Of a DNA stretch of 16,878 nucleotides, positions 1-8,086 are shown in pieces. Position 1 is the first letter of the stretch; the number at the start of each line of letters is the position of its first letter. This DNA is from Clostridia bacterium DTU080. GTDB taxonomy: Bacteria; Bacillota; Limnochordia; DTU080. The stretch lies in NCBI GenBank assembly GCA_001513395.1, contig LFTP01000354.1, positions 1 to 16,878 on the forward strand, written 5' to 3'. The position numbers were made by a program, and so were the translations under genes. The notes below the pieces were generated by a model that saw nothing but the letters and a program-made list of their open reading frames with translations, did not search any database and was not told the DNA's origin.

Positions 1-1
1 T

Positions 2-2155
2 CGATCTCCGCGTTCGCAGATTCGCGATACGCGCTATCCGCAGAAGCATGCGGCATCGGTAACACTCCCGGGGGGCAGACCCGCCAATGACGTACGCGCC
101 TTGGCCTACGATCATATGCACTCCAGAGTGCTGTGCGGCACGGCTTGGGGATTGTTTGCCGTAAGGCAGCAGTTTGTTCCTCCGCGAAGTCTGGCTGAGT
201 TGCCTCCCGAGTGGGCACCCGTTGCGGAGATAAAGCGCCTGGATGAGGGGTTGCCGTCTCCGGATGTAAAAGAGGTGCGGACGGGCTCGGATGGAATTGT
301 CTGGGCCGCCACACTTGAGGGCGTGGCCAGCCTCGTCAGGGACGAGTGGCAGGCGGTCTGGAAGGATACTCTTGATCAGGGTTACGGGGCCGTGCTTAGC
401 GTATGGGCGGATCAGACGGGTTTTTGGGCGGTTACCAGCCACGGCGGCCTGGGAAGAGTGGAAAAGGGACAATGGAGGGCTTTGGATTGGCCGTCATCCT
501 TGGGGCGACCGCTGCGCATCGATTCGGCCGGAGACGGTCTATGGGTCTGTGCCACAAAGGGTGTTTTGCGGTTGCGCTTCGGACAAGAAGAGACTATACC
601 GATTGTGATGGGCCATCAGGTTCGTCGAGTGGTACAGCAGGGAGACAACATCTACTTTGGCACCTCGCGCGGCTTGTTCCGCGTAGGATCTGACGACGTC
701 GCTGAACGGGTGACTCGTCCCGTGCCTGTCATTGACATTCATGACTTGTTGGCGGTGAGTGATGAGGAGATGTGGGCCGCAACCTCCCGAGGGGTGTGGC
801 GCACCACTCCCGGTGAACGTGCGATGCACTACTATCACGGAATGCGCTATATACCTCATCCGTTTTGCCGCGCTCTGCTGCGTACACCTGAGGGTAGCGT
901 TTGGGTGGCGACGGCGGCCGGTTTGGCGCATCTGGCCGAGCTACCTCACACGTTGGAGGAAAAAGCTGCTCGCTTTGAGTATCGGGTGCGGAAACGTCAC
1001 CAACGACTGGATGGATATGTCACATCCTCACGTCTCAGCAAGGCCGGAGACCTGAGCACCAACGTGCCCCGCCCCTCGGATAACGATGGCTTGTGGACGT
1101 CCATGTACTTGGGGGCCCAATGCTTCCGTTTTGCAGTCACAAAGGAAGAACCAGCCAGGACCTTCGCTCAGCAAGCCTTCGCTGCCCTTGAAAGGCTTGA
1201 GGCAGTGACTACCATTCCCGGTTTTCCCACTAAGGCCATCATCCGTCCGGATGATCCCCATCAGCATCAGACGAGAGTACCCTGGCTGCCTTCCGCTGAC
1301 GGACAGTGGCTATGGAAAGCCGACTGCAGTTCAGATGAGATCGTCGGTCATTTTTTCGGCTACGCTCTTTACTATGATCTGGTCGCCGGACCTCAGGAGC
1401 GGGATCGAGTGGCTGAGCTGGTGACTCGCATCATGGATCACATCATTGACAACGGGTATTATCTTATCGGTCCGGACGGCAAGCCCACCCAATGGGGGGT
1501 ATGGGCACCTGAAATGCTTAACGGCCCATGGAAGTCGCAACAGGGACTCAACTCGTTGGAAATCCTTTCTCATTTGCGTGCGGCTTATCATATCACGGGC
1601 AATGACCGCTATTTGGGTGCCTATCACGAGCTCATAGAAAGACACCACTACGCCGAAAACACGCGCCGACAAAAGATCGATGTGCCGGGGCATGTCAATC
1701 ATTCGGATGACGAGTTGGCTTTTCTGTCTTATTATCCTTTGCTCACCTACGAAGACGATCCGGAGTTGCGCGCCATCTATCTCGACAGCCTGGAGCACAA
1801 TTGGCAGATCGAACGCCCGGAACGCAATCCGCTGTGGAACATTATCTACGGTGTTCTTACAGGCAATGAATGTGATCTTGACGCCGCCGTTCGCACTCTG
1901 CGGGAGATACCTATGGATCTGATCGACTGGGATGTCGACAACAGTGCTCGACTGGATCTGGAGCTTGATGCCGAGAGCGGAAGATTCGGAGAGTTGCAGA
2001 GCGTTGAGGTCTTGCCCTATGACGAATTGCCCATCGCCAAATGGAACAGCAATCCTTATCGCGTTGTTGGAGGAGGCGGGGGCTACGGAGAAGATGACGG
2101 CACATACTACCTTCTGCCGTATTGGATGGCCCGTTACCACGGACTGATCATCTGA
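2..2155 (+). CDS. Propeller-repeat protein with C-terminal helical (six-hairpin glycosidase-like) domain, 5' partial
   Basis: The reading frame is open to the left edge. A TTG at 101 lies inside a propeller blade, and no ribosome site precedes it, so the true start is upstream. Seven blade-closing motifs of the form xWxATxxGVxxL are visible, counting residues from position 101: GTAWGLFAV (13-21), VWAATLEGVASL (67-78), FWAVTSHGGLGRV (108-120), LWVCATKGVLRL (147-158), IYFGTSRGLFRV (184-195), MWAATSRGVWRT (224-235) and VWVATAAGLAHL (267-278). They resemble the two-component-regulator propeller repeat. From about residue 285 the chain becomes helical and aromatic, with acidic clusters such as SDNDGLW, SSDEIVGHFFGYALYYDL and NHSDDELAFLSYYPLL. 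This resembles an (alpha/alpha)-barrel of the six-hairpin glycosidase type. No membrane segment, kinase or DNA-binding domain follows. A role in binding or cleaving an oligosaccharide is inferred. It sits 101 bp before a sugar-binding protein gene and may be co-transcribed with it. Confidence 0.72.
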   Translation, partial: RSPRSQIRDTRYPQKHAASVTLPGGRPANDVRALAYDHMHSRVLCGTAWGLFAVRQQFVPPRSLAELPPEWAPVAEIKRLDEGLPSPDVKEVRTGSDGIVWAATLEGVASLVRDEWQAVWKDTLDQGYGAVLSVWADQTGFWAVTSHGGLGRVEKGQWRALDWPSSLGRPLRIDSAGDGLWVCATKGVLRLRFGQEETIPIVMGHQVRRVVQQGDNIYFGTSRGLFRVGSDDVAERVTRPVPVIDIHDLLAVSDEEMWAATSRGVWRTTPGERAMHYYHGMRYIPHPFCRALLRTPEGSVWVATAAGLAHLAELPHTLEEKAARFEYRVRKRHQRLDGYVTSSRLSKAGDLSTNVPRPSDNDGLWTSMYLGAQCFRFAVTKEEPARTFAQQAFAALERLEAVTTIPGFPTKAIIRPDDPHQHQTRVPWLPSADGQWLWKADCSSDEIVGHFFGYALYYDLVAGPQERDRVAELVTRIMDHIIDNGYYLIGPDGKPTQWGVWAPEMLNGPWKSQQGLNSLEILSHLRAAYHITGNDRYLGAYHELIERHHYAENTRRQKIDVPGHVNHSDDELAFLSYYPLLTYEDDPELRAIYLDSLEHNWQIERPERNPLWNIIYGVLTGNECDLDAAVRTLREIPMDLIDWDVDNSARLDLELDAESGRFGELQSVEVLPYDELPIAKWNSNPYRVVGGGGGYGEDDGTYYLLPYWMARYHGLII

Positions 2156-2256
2156 CTCCGACGGGCTTTGTTGTCTATCGATGGTCCACGGATCTGTCTC
2201 ACTGTTTTCGCTGACATGGAGGAGAAGCGAGCGACGACTGACAGGGAGGGTGTAAA

Positions 2257-3507
2257 ATGCGTCGTGTCTACAGGAGACTGGCTGTGGCGACTGTCTTGTC
2301 TGTCTTGATCGGCTCGGTGTGGAATTCATATGCGGAAAAGGTCAAGTTAGTCTATCAGTACAACTGGTACGGTTCCAGCACCATAGAAGATGCCTACCTG
2401 GAGTTGATTGAGCTTTTTAAGACAGACAACCCTGATGTGGATCTCGAGCTGCTGCGAGGCAGTTCGGGGGGCACCAGTCCGGACAGACTCATCACGGCCA
2501 TCGCCGGAGGTACACCGCCGGACGTGGTGCAGTTTGAACGCTCCATCGTCGTTGAATGGGCGAACAAGGGTTTGCTGCTTCCCATTGACAACCTTATGAA
2601 GATCTCCGTCAAAAGCAGTTGGTTACCCGGCTCATACAGCGAAGTGAGTCATGCCGGTCAAACCTACGGATTGCCTTGGGATACGGATCTTCGGGGCCTT
2701 TACTGGAACAAAAGCCTCGTAGCCGAAAGCGGAATCGATGATTCCAGAGGGCCGGCTACCCTGGCCGAGCTGGATGACATGGCTTTGAAGCTGACAAAAC
2801 GCGAGGCCGACGGCAGGTTTACGCAACTGGGTTTCATCCCCTGGTTGGGCAACTGGTACGCCGTGGGTTGGCTGTATGCGTTCGGCGGAGCCTTGTACGA
2901 TCCGGCCACTAAGCGACCGATCGTCAATACGGCAAATCATGTGCGGGCTTTTGAGTGGCTACAGACCTACGGAGAACGATATCCTGTGGGTGCCGTCGGA
3001 GCGGTACCGCACGGAATAGACAAGGGCAAAACTGCAATGGAGGCTCACTATATCGGCTACGGGCGTATCATCGAGGCGAGTATTCCTGATCTTGAATACG
3101 ACGTGGGTGAAGTACCGTATCCGGAATTCGGTCAGAACGGAACCTGGATGGGAGGGACGGCACACGTCGTGCCTCTTGGAGCCCGTAACATGGAGGGAGC
3201 GGCGCTTCTTTTGAACTGGCTGGCACGCAGGGAAATCCAAGCCGTATGGTGTCGGCTGTCCGCGTCCTTGCCGACGCGTACGGATGCCATTCCTCTTATT
3301 GTCAATGACTTGCCGGACTATCAAAAGAAGATGCTCCGTCAGGCCGAAGTAGCTTTCGGACGCCCTCCGCTATGGTATCCGGCAATCTATAACCGAACCA
3401 GTGAGGCTATGATGAGCGTCGTGCAGCTTCTATCAGCTCCGAAGACGGCGCTTGACGAAGCCCAACGCCTTCTGGAAATCGATTTTGCCGCCGTCTTCGG
3501 TGAGTAG
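2257..3507 (+). CDS. ABC transporter extracellular solute-binding protein, family 1 (SBP-A)
   Basis: A 416-residue periplasmic or extracellular sugar-binding protein. The ATG follows a GGGAGGG ribosome site at about 2244-2250. Residues 1-26 form a Sec signal peptide (RRVYRR, then a hydrophobic run, then probable cleavage after SYA) with no lipobox cysteine. Family 1 hallmarks follow: VYQYNWYG at the mature N-terminus, an early helix ending in FKTDNPDVDLELL, the loop AIAGGTPPDVVQFE (81-94), LPWDTDLRGLYWNKSL (hinge/ligand region near 139-154) and NGTWMGGTAHVVPLG in the second lobe. The specific ligand cannot be read, but neighbouring GH20 and oxidoreductase genes suggest an oligosaccharide or amino sugar. 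It is a clear paralogue of SBP-C at 12316-11054, sharing YQYNWY, LITAIAGG and the W/FEW...RYP segment. No permease or ATPase gene follows. Confidence 0.93.
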   Translation: MRRVYRRLAVATVLSVLIGSVWNSYAEKVKLVYQYNWYGSSTIEDAYLELIELFKTDNPDVDLELLRGSSGGTSPDRLITAIAGGTPPDVVQFERSIVVEWANKGLLLPIDNLMKISVKSSWLPGSYSEVSHAGQTYGLPWDTDLRGLYWNKSLVAESGIDDSRGPATLAELDDMALKLTKREADGRFTQLGFIPWLGNWYAVGWLYAFGGALYDPATKRPIVNTANHVRAFEWLQTYGERYPVGAVGAVPHGIDKGKTAMEAHYIGYGRIIEASIPDLEYDVGEVPYPEFGQNGTWMGGTAHVVPLGARNMEGAALLLNWLARREIQAVWCRLSASLPTRTDAIPLIVNDLPDYQKKMLRQAEVAFGRPPLWYPAIYNRTSEAMMSVVQLLSAPKTALDEAQRLLEIDFAAVFGE

Positions 3508-3590
3508 AAGAACTGCCGTTCGTTGTCGTTGTGACCAACTGTCCGGAACAGATCAAGCCGATATGCCGGGTTGATCGGATTACGGTATGA

Positions 3591-3627
3591 AAAGATTGAC
3601 GCTGCCCGTACGGCAGCGTCAATCTTT
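3591..3627. terminator. Bidirectional hairpin terminator between convergent genes
   Basis: A perfect 16-bp inverted repeat (AAAGATTGACGCTGCC, then its complement) with a CGTAC loop lies between the stops of SBP-A (+) and the GH20 gene (-). T-rich sequence flanks it on the plus side (CTTTGCTTTG, then GGTTTTGG). Its position between convergent stops supports termination from both directions. Confidence 0.85.
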
Positions 3628-3645
3628 GCTTTGATCGGTTTTGGT

Positions 3646-5832
3646 TTATTCATCAATCCACACGGGGCCGGGCAGTTCCGCGTCGGTGACGTTGTCAAGC
3701 AGTCTATCCAAGAAATCCAGAGTCGAGATCAAAAAGGGTCTTAAGCTGCTCCATTCACGCATGGTCTGGGGCAGCAGATAATCAGCCTTGGTCTCCTCAA
3801 GCACCACGGCGACGCGTTTTTGCAACTGTAGAGCGCGAATCACCTGACCGCGGGCATAGTAGAGAGCGGCTGTGGCTTCCTCATTCTCTCCTGCCGAGCG
3901 CGCTTTTCGAGCCCTGCAGTAGCTGTTGTGCATGTTGAGCAAGTGTTCGAAGATACGCGCTAGGCCTTCCGATCTCCAAGCTTCCGTCGCCAGTTGAGCG
4001 GCCAGTCTATAGCGAGGAATGCCGGCATGTAACAGCTCCTCAAGTCTGGCTCTGGCTTCCGAGGCGGCTCTTGCGGTGGCAGACAATCGCTCTGCAGCTG
4101 AGGAGTCGGCAATCAGGCTGCTCAAAGCCTCCCGCGGATATCCGCGAGGATACTCCCTGGCGGCCGAGACATAAGTGTAGCGGTACGATGCGATCAGCTG
4201 CAATACATCCAGATGGCTGCCCGGACTGCTTATCTTGTCAAAGGCTTGCAGAGCCTGTAGCCCTGATTCCCAAGCATCACCAAAGACATAACGCGCATAC
4301 TTCTCTTGCCAAGTAGTGAGGTCTTTGACCGCGCTCCTGTTCCAGCCGCAATCGGCTAACAGGCGTTGGTGATTGTCAAAGGCTTCGTCGTGCGTGCAGT
4401 AGGCCTCTATGCCTTCGGCGCCCTGTTCGCTTCCTGTTCGACTCAGACTCTCGATGTTGATCAAGTTACTGCGATACGGAGACCAGAAGTAGTAGCCGGT
4501 CATCGGGGTCACGAAGCGCCGCAATCCCAGCTCCGGACGGATGGTGTCAAAGGGCTTGATTCCGTAGGTCCACCAGTTCAGGATGACATTGTCCTTGAGG
4601 CCGCGCCGTTCCAGCTGACGGACGAAATCCTCGTTCAGCACTCCCATTCGCTCAAGCTGATCGTGCCAAAGAGTGATGTGGCGCATGCCCGCCGTCTTTA
4701 AGACACTGAGCAACTCCAACACGTATCCGACAAACAGCTCTTTGCGTTCCTTTTGGCGGCAATGCTCGCATTCACACCACGGGCTGACTCTGCGTTGCGG
4801 ATGGTGGGAATACAGTCCGATCATGTCTCCGACTTCATCGAGACCGACGTGGAAGTGGGTCACACCGTGGGGAAGCAGATAGCGTTCTGCGATCTCCGTC
4901 ACGATCTGACTCATGATGTCCAGAGTGGCCGGACTACTCAAGCAGAAGCCGTAGCCCGTGGGCCATCCATGGCTGTCACGGGCCGAAATCTCCGGATACA
5001 GACGCGGCAGCAACGTATTGTGCCCCAGACTGTTGAAGTGCGGACGCACGATCACGTTGCGCTGCTTTCCGTAGGCCACGATTTCTCCGAAGAAATCCTC
5101 TTCGAACATCCTGGGCAGATACGAGACGGCCTTCCAGGAGTCTTCGCGACCGGAGTAGTAGGAGATGGTTTTCGGTGTTTTCAGATCCGGAAACTTCCTG
5201 AGCGGAATCATCATGAACTCGGTTGGCTTTTGGTCATACTGGATGTTCCAGCAACCATAGACCCCCACACCCAGGAAGTTCAGCTTCAGTGAGGCCATAT
5301 GATCGATCAGATCTTGCCAATCTGAGAGCGTCATTCGATCGGGTCCCCACTTGGACTCCACATACAGACCGCGATAGCGAAACTGCGGCCAGTCGCGGAT
5401 GGTGATCAGTGGCAATGTCAGTTCGGCACCGTCGAGCGACAGTAATTGCGCCAGGGTCTGACTGCCGTAGAGAGTGCCCGCACTGCCCAGACCGCGTACG
5501 GCGACGCCGTCGGAGGTGACCTGAAGCACGTAACCCTCATCGGTGGTATCGGTCGGTGCAGGTACCCTTTCAAGGGCGGGGCGGGCGCTTTCTCCGATCC
5601 AGATGGGGACCGTCTCGGGCAGAGGTCGATCTGAGACGACGCAGGGCCACAGTCCGCAACGAGCACCAATGGCCGAACGGACAACGTCAGCTGCGATGCG
5701 CTCCGTGTCCGATGCGTCGCCCGGTATGACTATGCTGCAGAGCCCAGTGTCGCCTTGTGCCAACACCAGGCGGCCCGCACCCAATTCGATCTCTTGGGGT
5801 TGGGGAAACAGTACGGGCAACGAGGCTGCCAT
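3646..5832 (-). CDS. Glycoside hydrolase family 20-like beta-N-acetylhexosaminidase, cytoplasmic
   Basis: A 728-residue protein. The ATG at 5832 is chosen because AGGAG (5845-5841) lies 8 bases upstream; the earlier GTG at 5841 overlaps that site. There is no signal peptide. Residues about 5-145 form the GH20b N-terminal domain, ending in VAVRGLGSAGTLYGSQTLAQLL. The TIM barrel begins with IRDWPQFRYRGLYVES (about 145-160). Catalytic Asp-Glu is seen in HFHVGLDEVG (D332, E333); the usual pattern is HxGGDE, so one Gly is Leu here. A Cys cluster CECEHC (353-358) follows. The C-terminal 200 residues are helical. GH20 enzymes release terminal GlcNAc or GalNAc by substrate-assisted catalysis; the exact substrate is not evident. 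It lies 34 bp downstream of the ceramidase-like gene and is probably co-transcribed with it. Family assignment is firm and activity is probable. Confidence 0.85.
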   Translation of the reverse strand: MAASLPVLFPQPQEIELGAGRLVLAQGDTGLCSIVIPGDASDTERIAADVVRSAIGARCGLWPCVVSDRPLPETVPIWIGESARPALERVPAPTDTTDEGYVLQVTSDGVAVRGLGSAGTLYGSQTLAQLLSLDGAELTLPLITIRDWPQFRYRGLYVESKWGPDRMTLSDWQDLIDHMASLKLNFLGVGVYGCWNIQYDQKPTEFMMIPLRKFPDLKTPKTISYYSGREDSWKAVSYLPRMFEEDFFGEIVAYGKQRNVIVRPHFNSLGHNTLLPRLYPEISARDSHGWPTGYGFCLSSPATLDIMSQIVTEIAERYLLPHGVTHFHVGLDEVGDMIGLYSHHPQRRVSPWCECEHCRQKERKELFVGYVLELLSVLKTAGMRHITLWHDQLERMGVLNEDFVRQLERRGLKDNVILNWWTYGIKPFDTIRPELGLRRFVTPMTGYYFWSPYRSNLINIESLSRTGSEQGAEGIEAYCTHDEAFDNHQRLLADCGWNRSAVKDLTTWQEKYARYVFGDAWESGLQALQAFDKISSPGSHLDVLQLIASYRYTYVSAAREYPRGYPREALSSLIADSSAAERLSATARAASEARARLEELLHAGIPRYRLAAQLATEAWRSEGLARIFEHLLNMHNSYCRARKARSAGENEEATAALYYARGQVIRALQLQKRVAVVLEETKADYLLPQTMREWSSLRPFLISTLDFLDRLLDNVTDAELPGPVWIDE

Positions 5833-5866
5833 GATCATCACTCCTGTACGAGAGCTGTTTTAAATC

Positions 5867-7210
5867 CTAGGCCTCGAAGAGCTGCTTGAGCAATTTCAGT
5901 GCCGTCTCGCGCAATACTCCTTCCGAGCCGGGTCCCAGAGGTGACCAACGGCTGGCAAACGTTTCGTATCCTCCTTCGTGGAGCAGGGCGTGGTCGGTCG
6001 GGATGTATCCGAGGTTGTCATTGGCCAGTTCAACCGGGAAAGTATACGGAGTGGGTGAACCTTTTCTGATGGCAATGCCGATCTCCGTGAATATCTCGCC
6101 CGGCAGGCTTACCCAGGCCGAATCACCGATGCGCAATACCTGTATCTCGCTGGGCAGCTCGGGCGGCATGGCCGCGAGCACGGGGGTATCCTCCGCGCTG
6201 ATTTTCAGCATAGGCCCTGATATCGGACCGACGAGCCAGCTGAACGGCTTGTCATTGGGTGCCTCGCCGTGTTCGAGGATGTATTCGGCGGCTTTTAGAT
6301 CCTCTTCGGTGATCTTCACACGCGGAAGCATGATCTTCTCCAATGCCGTGGCCAAGGCACAGGAGTCGACGAGGCGCATACTGCCGATCACTTTCAAGAC
6401 TTCACCGGCCAAAGCGGTGGCGACTCTGCGGGCCTGTTTATGCCCGGACGCCTGAGGCGCGCCGCCTTTGACATCGACATTATTGATCTGGCCCGACGTG
6501 CCGTTGAAGAGCAAAGTTGTGCAGTCCGTGCCGAGAGCCTGACCCATGATGTCGGCAAAGTGAGCGAAATAGTCCGCCGAGATAGCTTTGCTGTTGTCGG
6601 TTCCTACGTAGTGCAAGCTGTATCGGGCGACAACTGCCAAAGGCGTTCCGTTCATATCCTCGATGTACAGCACGCCTACCGCCGGATCGATGGGGCTGGT
6701 GGGCTCTATGGCATCGGGATTGCCGCGGCCGGGGTTCATCTTTACCGTGCCATCGCGCATGCGGAAGCGGCGGCAAAACAGATGCTCAGGCAGCGATCCT
6801 TCGCCCCAACCGATGCGGGCGGGTTGTAGGCGGCGATTGGCAATGGTCACTGTATCGGCAACGCGCCTGATCATCCACTGCACATATTCCTCATCGTGTT
6901 TGCAGTCGTAGATATCCTGAATGGTCGGTCCCGTGTGGGTGTGCGTACAAGCGATTAGCACGTTCTCTCCGGGAATACCCGTGCTTTCCGTGACGAGAGC
7001 ACGGATGGCTTGGACATATTCACCGGAAATGCCGATCAGATCGAGTATGACCATAGCCAGACGGCATTCACCGTTATCCAGCACCACTGCTTTGGCATGC
7101 AGCGGATCGCTCACGTCTTCAGCCCTGCGGTCATGGAAGAGCCCTGCAATTGACACGCCCAATAACGGCGTGATATCCATCTTGGCTGCACCAGCCATCA
7201 GACCAGCCAT
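5867..7210 (-). CDS. Neutral/alkaline non-lysosomal ceramidase-like hydrolase, cytoplasmic
   Basis: A 447-residue protein. The ATG at 7210 has AAAGGAG 8 bases upstream; a GTG at 7219 is too close to that site. The N-terminus MAGAAKMDITPLLGVSIAG is the typical opening of the family, and no signal peptide is present. Candidate zinc ligands match the known site in order: HTHTGP (H90, H92), the LHYVG histidine (H200), the LPGEIFTEIG glutamate (E372) and a tyrosine near GGYET (Y415). The segment where Pseudomonas ceramidase has its catalytic serine reads NGTSGQINNV here, and the serine appears to be replaced by Asn, although this alignment is by eye. The C-terminal immunoglobulin-like domain of true ceramidases is absent. 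The protein is therefore a metal-dependent amidase or esterase of unknown substrate, perhaps an N-acyl amino sugar, given its co-directional GH20 neighbour. Confidence 0.82.
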   Translation of the reverse strand: MAGLMAGAAKMDITPLLGVSIAGLFHDRRAEDVSDPLHAKAVVLDNGECRLAMVILDLIGISGEYVQAIRALVTESTGIPGENVLIACTHTHTGPTIQDIYDCKHDEEYVQWMIRRVADTVTIANRRLQPARIGWGEGSLPEHLFCRRFRMRDGTVKMNPGRGNPDAIEPTSPIDPAVGVLYIEDMNGTPLAVVARYSLHYVGTDNSKAISADYFAHFADIMGQALGTDCTTLLFNGTSGQINNVDVKGGAPQASGHKQARRVATALAGEVLKVIGSMRLVDSCALATALEKIMLPRVKITEEDLKAAEYILEHGEAPNDKPFSWLVGPISGPMLKISAEDTPVLAAMPPELPSEIQVLRIGDSAWVSLPGEIFTEIGIAIRKGSPTPYTFPVELANDNLGYIPTDHALLHEGGYETFASRWSPLGPGSEGVLRETALKLLKQLFEA

Positions 7211-7293
7211 TGTTGACACTCCTTTGGCATGCTAACTTGAAAAAACAGACACCTGCCTTGAGGTACTACGTGGTAGCTGAGCAACTTCCTTCT

Positions 7294-7310
7294 ATTTGCG
7301 ATCGGCAAAT
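7294..7310. promoter_or_regulatory. Short inverted repeat upstream of the ceramidase-GH20 operon
   Basis: ATTTGC and GCAAAT arms flank GATCG in the 114-bp gap between the MerR gene stop and the ceramidase-like start. It could be an operator for the downstream pair or a weak hairpin ending the regulator transcript. No T-run follows, and no convincing -35/-10 pair was found for the downstream genes. Confidence 0.3.
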
Positions 7311-7324
7311 GGGACGGCTGGCCA

Positions 7325-7726
7325 CTATGCTTGATTCTCTCTGTAGATGTTGGCTGCCCGAAGCATGAAATCGGGAACATCCGGATGAAACTGCTTGGCA
7401 AACATGGCTCGAAAATCAGGGTCTTCTCCGTAGGTGCGGATCACGCCCAGGAGGCGTTCCAAATCACAGTCGTAGTAGTTGTTGAGCCAGCGATGCAGAC
7501 GGGCCACCAGCTCCTGGACTTCGGGGGCACCGGGATCGCCGTCCATGTAGGTCATCATAGCTCGCACGATCTCGTGGAATTCCTGGAACAGGGCTTGTTG
7601 CTCCTTTTTGGAGAGCCGGCCAAGTCGTTCTTCGGACTCTTCCACGGCCTTTTGGCCGTAGCGTCTAATGGCTTCTTGACGATGACTCTCCGGCTGGAAG
7701 CCTTGGAAATAATCTCGATCTGTCAT
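7325..7726 (-). CDS. Predicted internal-start TipAS-like short product of the MerR gene
   Basis: Inside the regulator gene, in frame, AAAAGGAGGT (7742-7733) stands 6 bases before an ATG at 7726 (residue M114 of the long form). The product would be 133 residues starting MTDRDYFQGF and would consist of the ligand-binding domain without the DNA-binding part. In Streptomyces lividans the tipA gene yields both TipAL and a shorter TipAS from an internal in-frame start, and the short form traps ligand. The site here is as good as that of any gene start in the window. Production of the short form has not been shown. Confidence 0.6.
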   Translation of the reverse strand: MTDRDYFQGFQPESHRQEAIRRYGQKAVEESEERLGRLSKKEQQALFQEFHEIVRAMMTYMDGDPGAPEVQELVARLHRWLNNYYDCDLERLLGVIRTYGEDPDFRAMFAKQFHPDVPDFMLRAANIYRENQA

Positions 7727-8065
7727 TGAAATACCTCCTTTTAGGCTCAGCAATGTCCTGTCTACGGTTTTTATCAGCTGTTGAGTCCGTGTCATTCGTT
7801 CTACAAGCAACTTCCGGTGTTCTTGCAGTGCCCGAATCACGTCGAAAGCCTCGTCATCCAGGATGCGGGCGATCTCATCAAGCGGAAAACCCAGTTCTTT
7901 GAAGAAGAGTATCTGTTGCAGTCTGTGCAACGCTCTTTTTCCGTACAGCCTGTAGCCGGCGTCATTGTAACCGTCGGGCTCCAACAGCCCGATGGCATGA
8001 TAGTATCGCAGGGTTCTGGGGCTGACGCCCGCCAGTTCGGCTAGTTGCTTAACGGTGTATTCCAT
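7325..8065 (-). CDS. MerR-family transcriptional activator with TipAS ligand-binding domain
   Basis: A 246-residue regulator. The ATG at 8065 follows GGAGG (8079-8075) by 9 bases. Residues 1-70 are the winged-helix MerR domain (YTVKQLAELAGVSPRTLRYY, then GYRLYGKRALHRLQQI). Residues about 75-110 form the dimerising coiled coil. Residues about 118-246 form a TipAS antibiotic-recognition domain with the signature YYDCDLE; C200 corresponds, by eye, to the cysteine that TipAL links to thiopeptides. In TipAL-type proteins, ligand binding turns on transcription from promoters with an over-long spacer, and such a promoter lies just upstream (8087-8117). An internal ribosome site and ATG at 7726 would also yield the C-terminal domain alone. 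Likely targets are itself, the divergent URO-D gene and the downstream hydrolases; this is inference. The ligand is unknown. Confidence 0.93.
   Translation of the reverse strand: MEYTVKQLAELAGVSPRTLRYYHAIGLLEPDGYNDAGYRLYGKRALHRLQQILFFKELGFPLDEIARILDDEAFDVIRALQEHRKLLVERMTRTQQLIKTVDRTLLSLKGGISMTDRDYFQGFQPESHRQEAIRRYGQKAVEESEERLGRLSKKEQQALFQEFHEIVRAMMTYMDGDPGAPEVQELVARLHRWLNNYYDCDLERLLGVIRTYGEDPDFRAMFAKQFHPDVPDFMLRAANIYRENQA
7733..7742 (-). promoter_or_regulatory. Near-perfect internal Shine-Dalgarno sequence in the MerR/TipAS gene
   Basis: Read on the minus strand it is AAAAGGAGGT, followed by ATTTCA and ATG. It encodes the Lys-Gly-Gly linker between coiled coil and TipAS domain, so a functional site could have been kept exactly at the domain boundary. 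Confidence 0.65.
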
Positions 8066-8086
8066 GTATGGAAGCCTCCGAGCTAC

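Noticed and set aside
1331..2329. Long open frame on the minus strand (332 codons)
   Set aside because: It lies antisense to the propeller/helical gene, whose translation has clear repeats and domain composition; the minus-strand translation shows no recognisable motif.
4753..5292. Plus-strand open frame of 179 codons inside the GH20 gene
   Set aside because: It is antisense to conserved GH20 sequence including the catalytic region and has no family motif.
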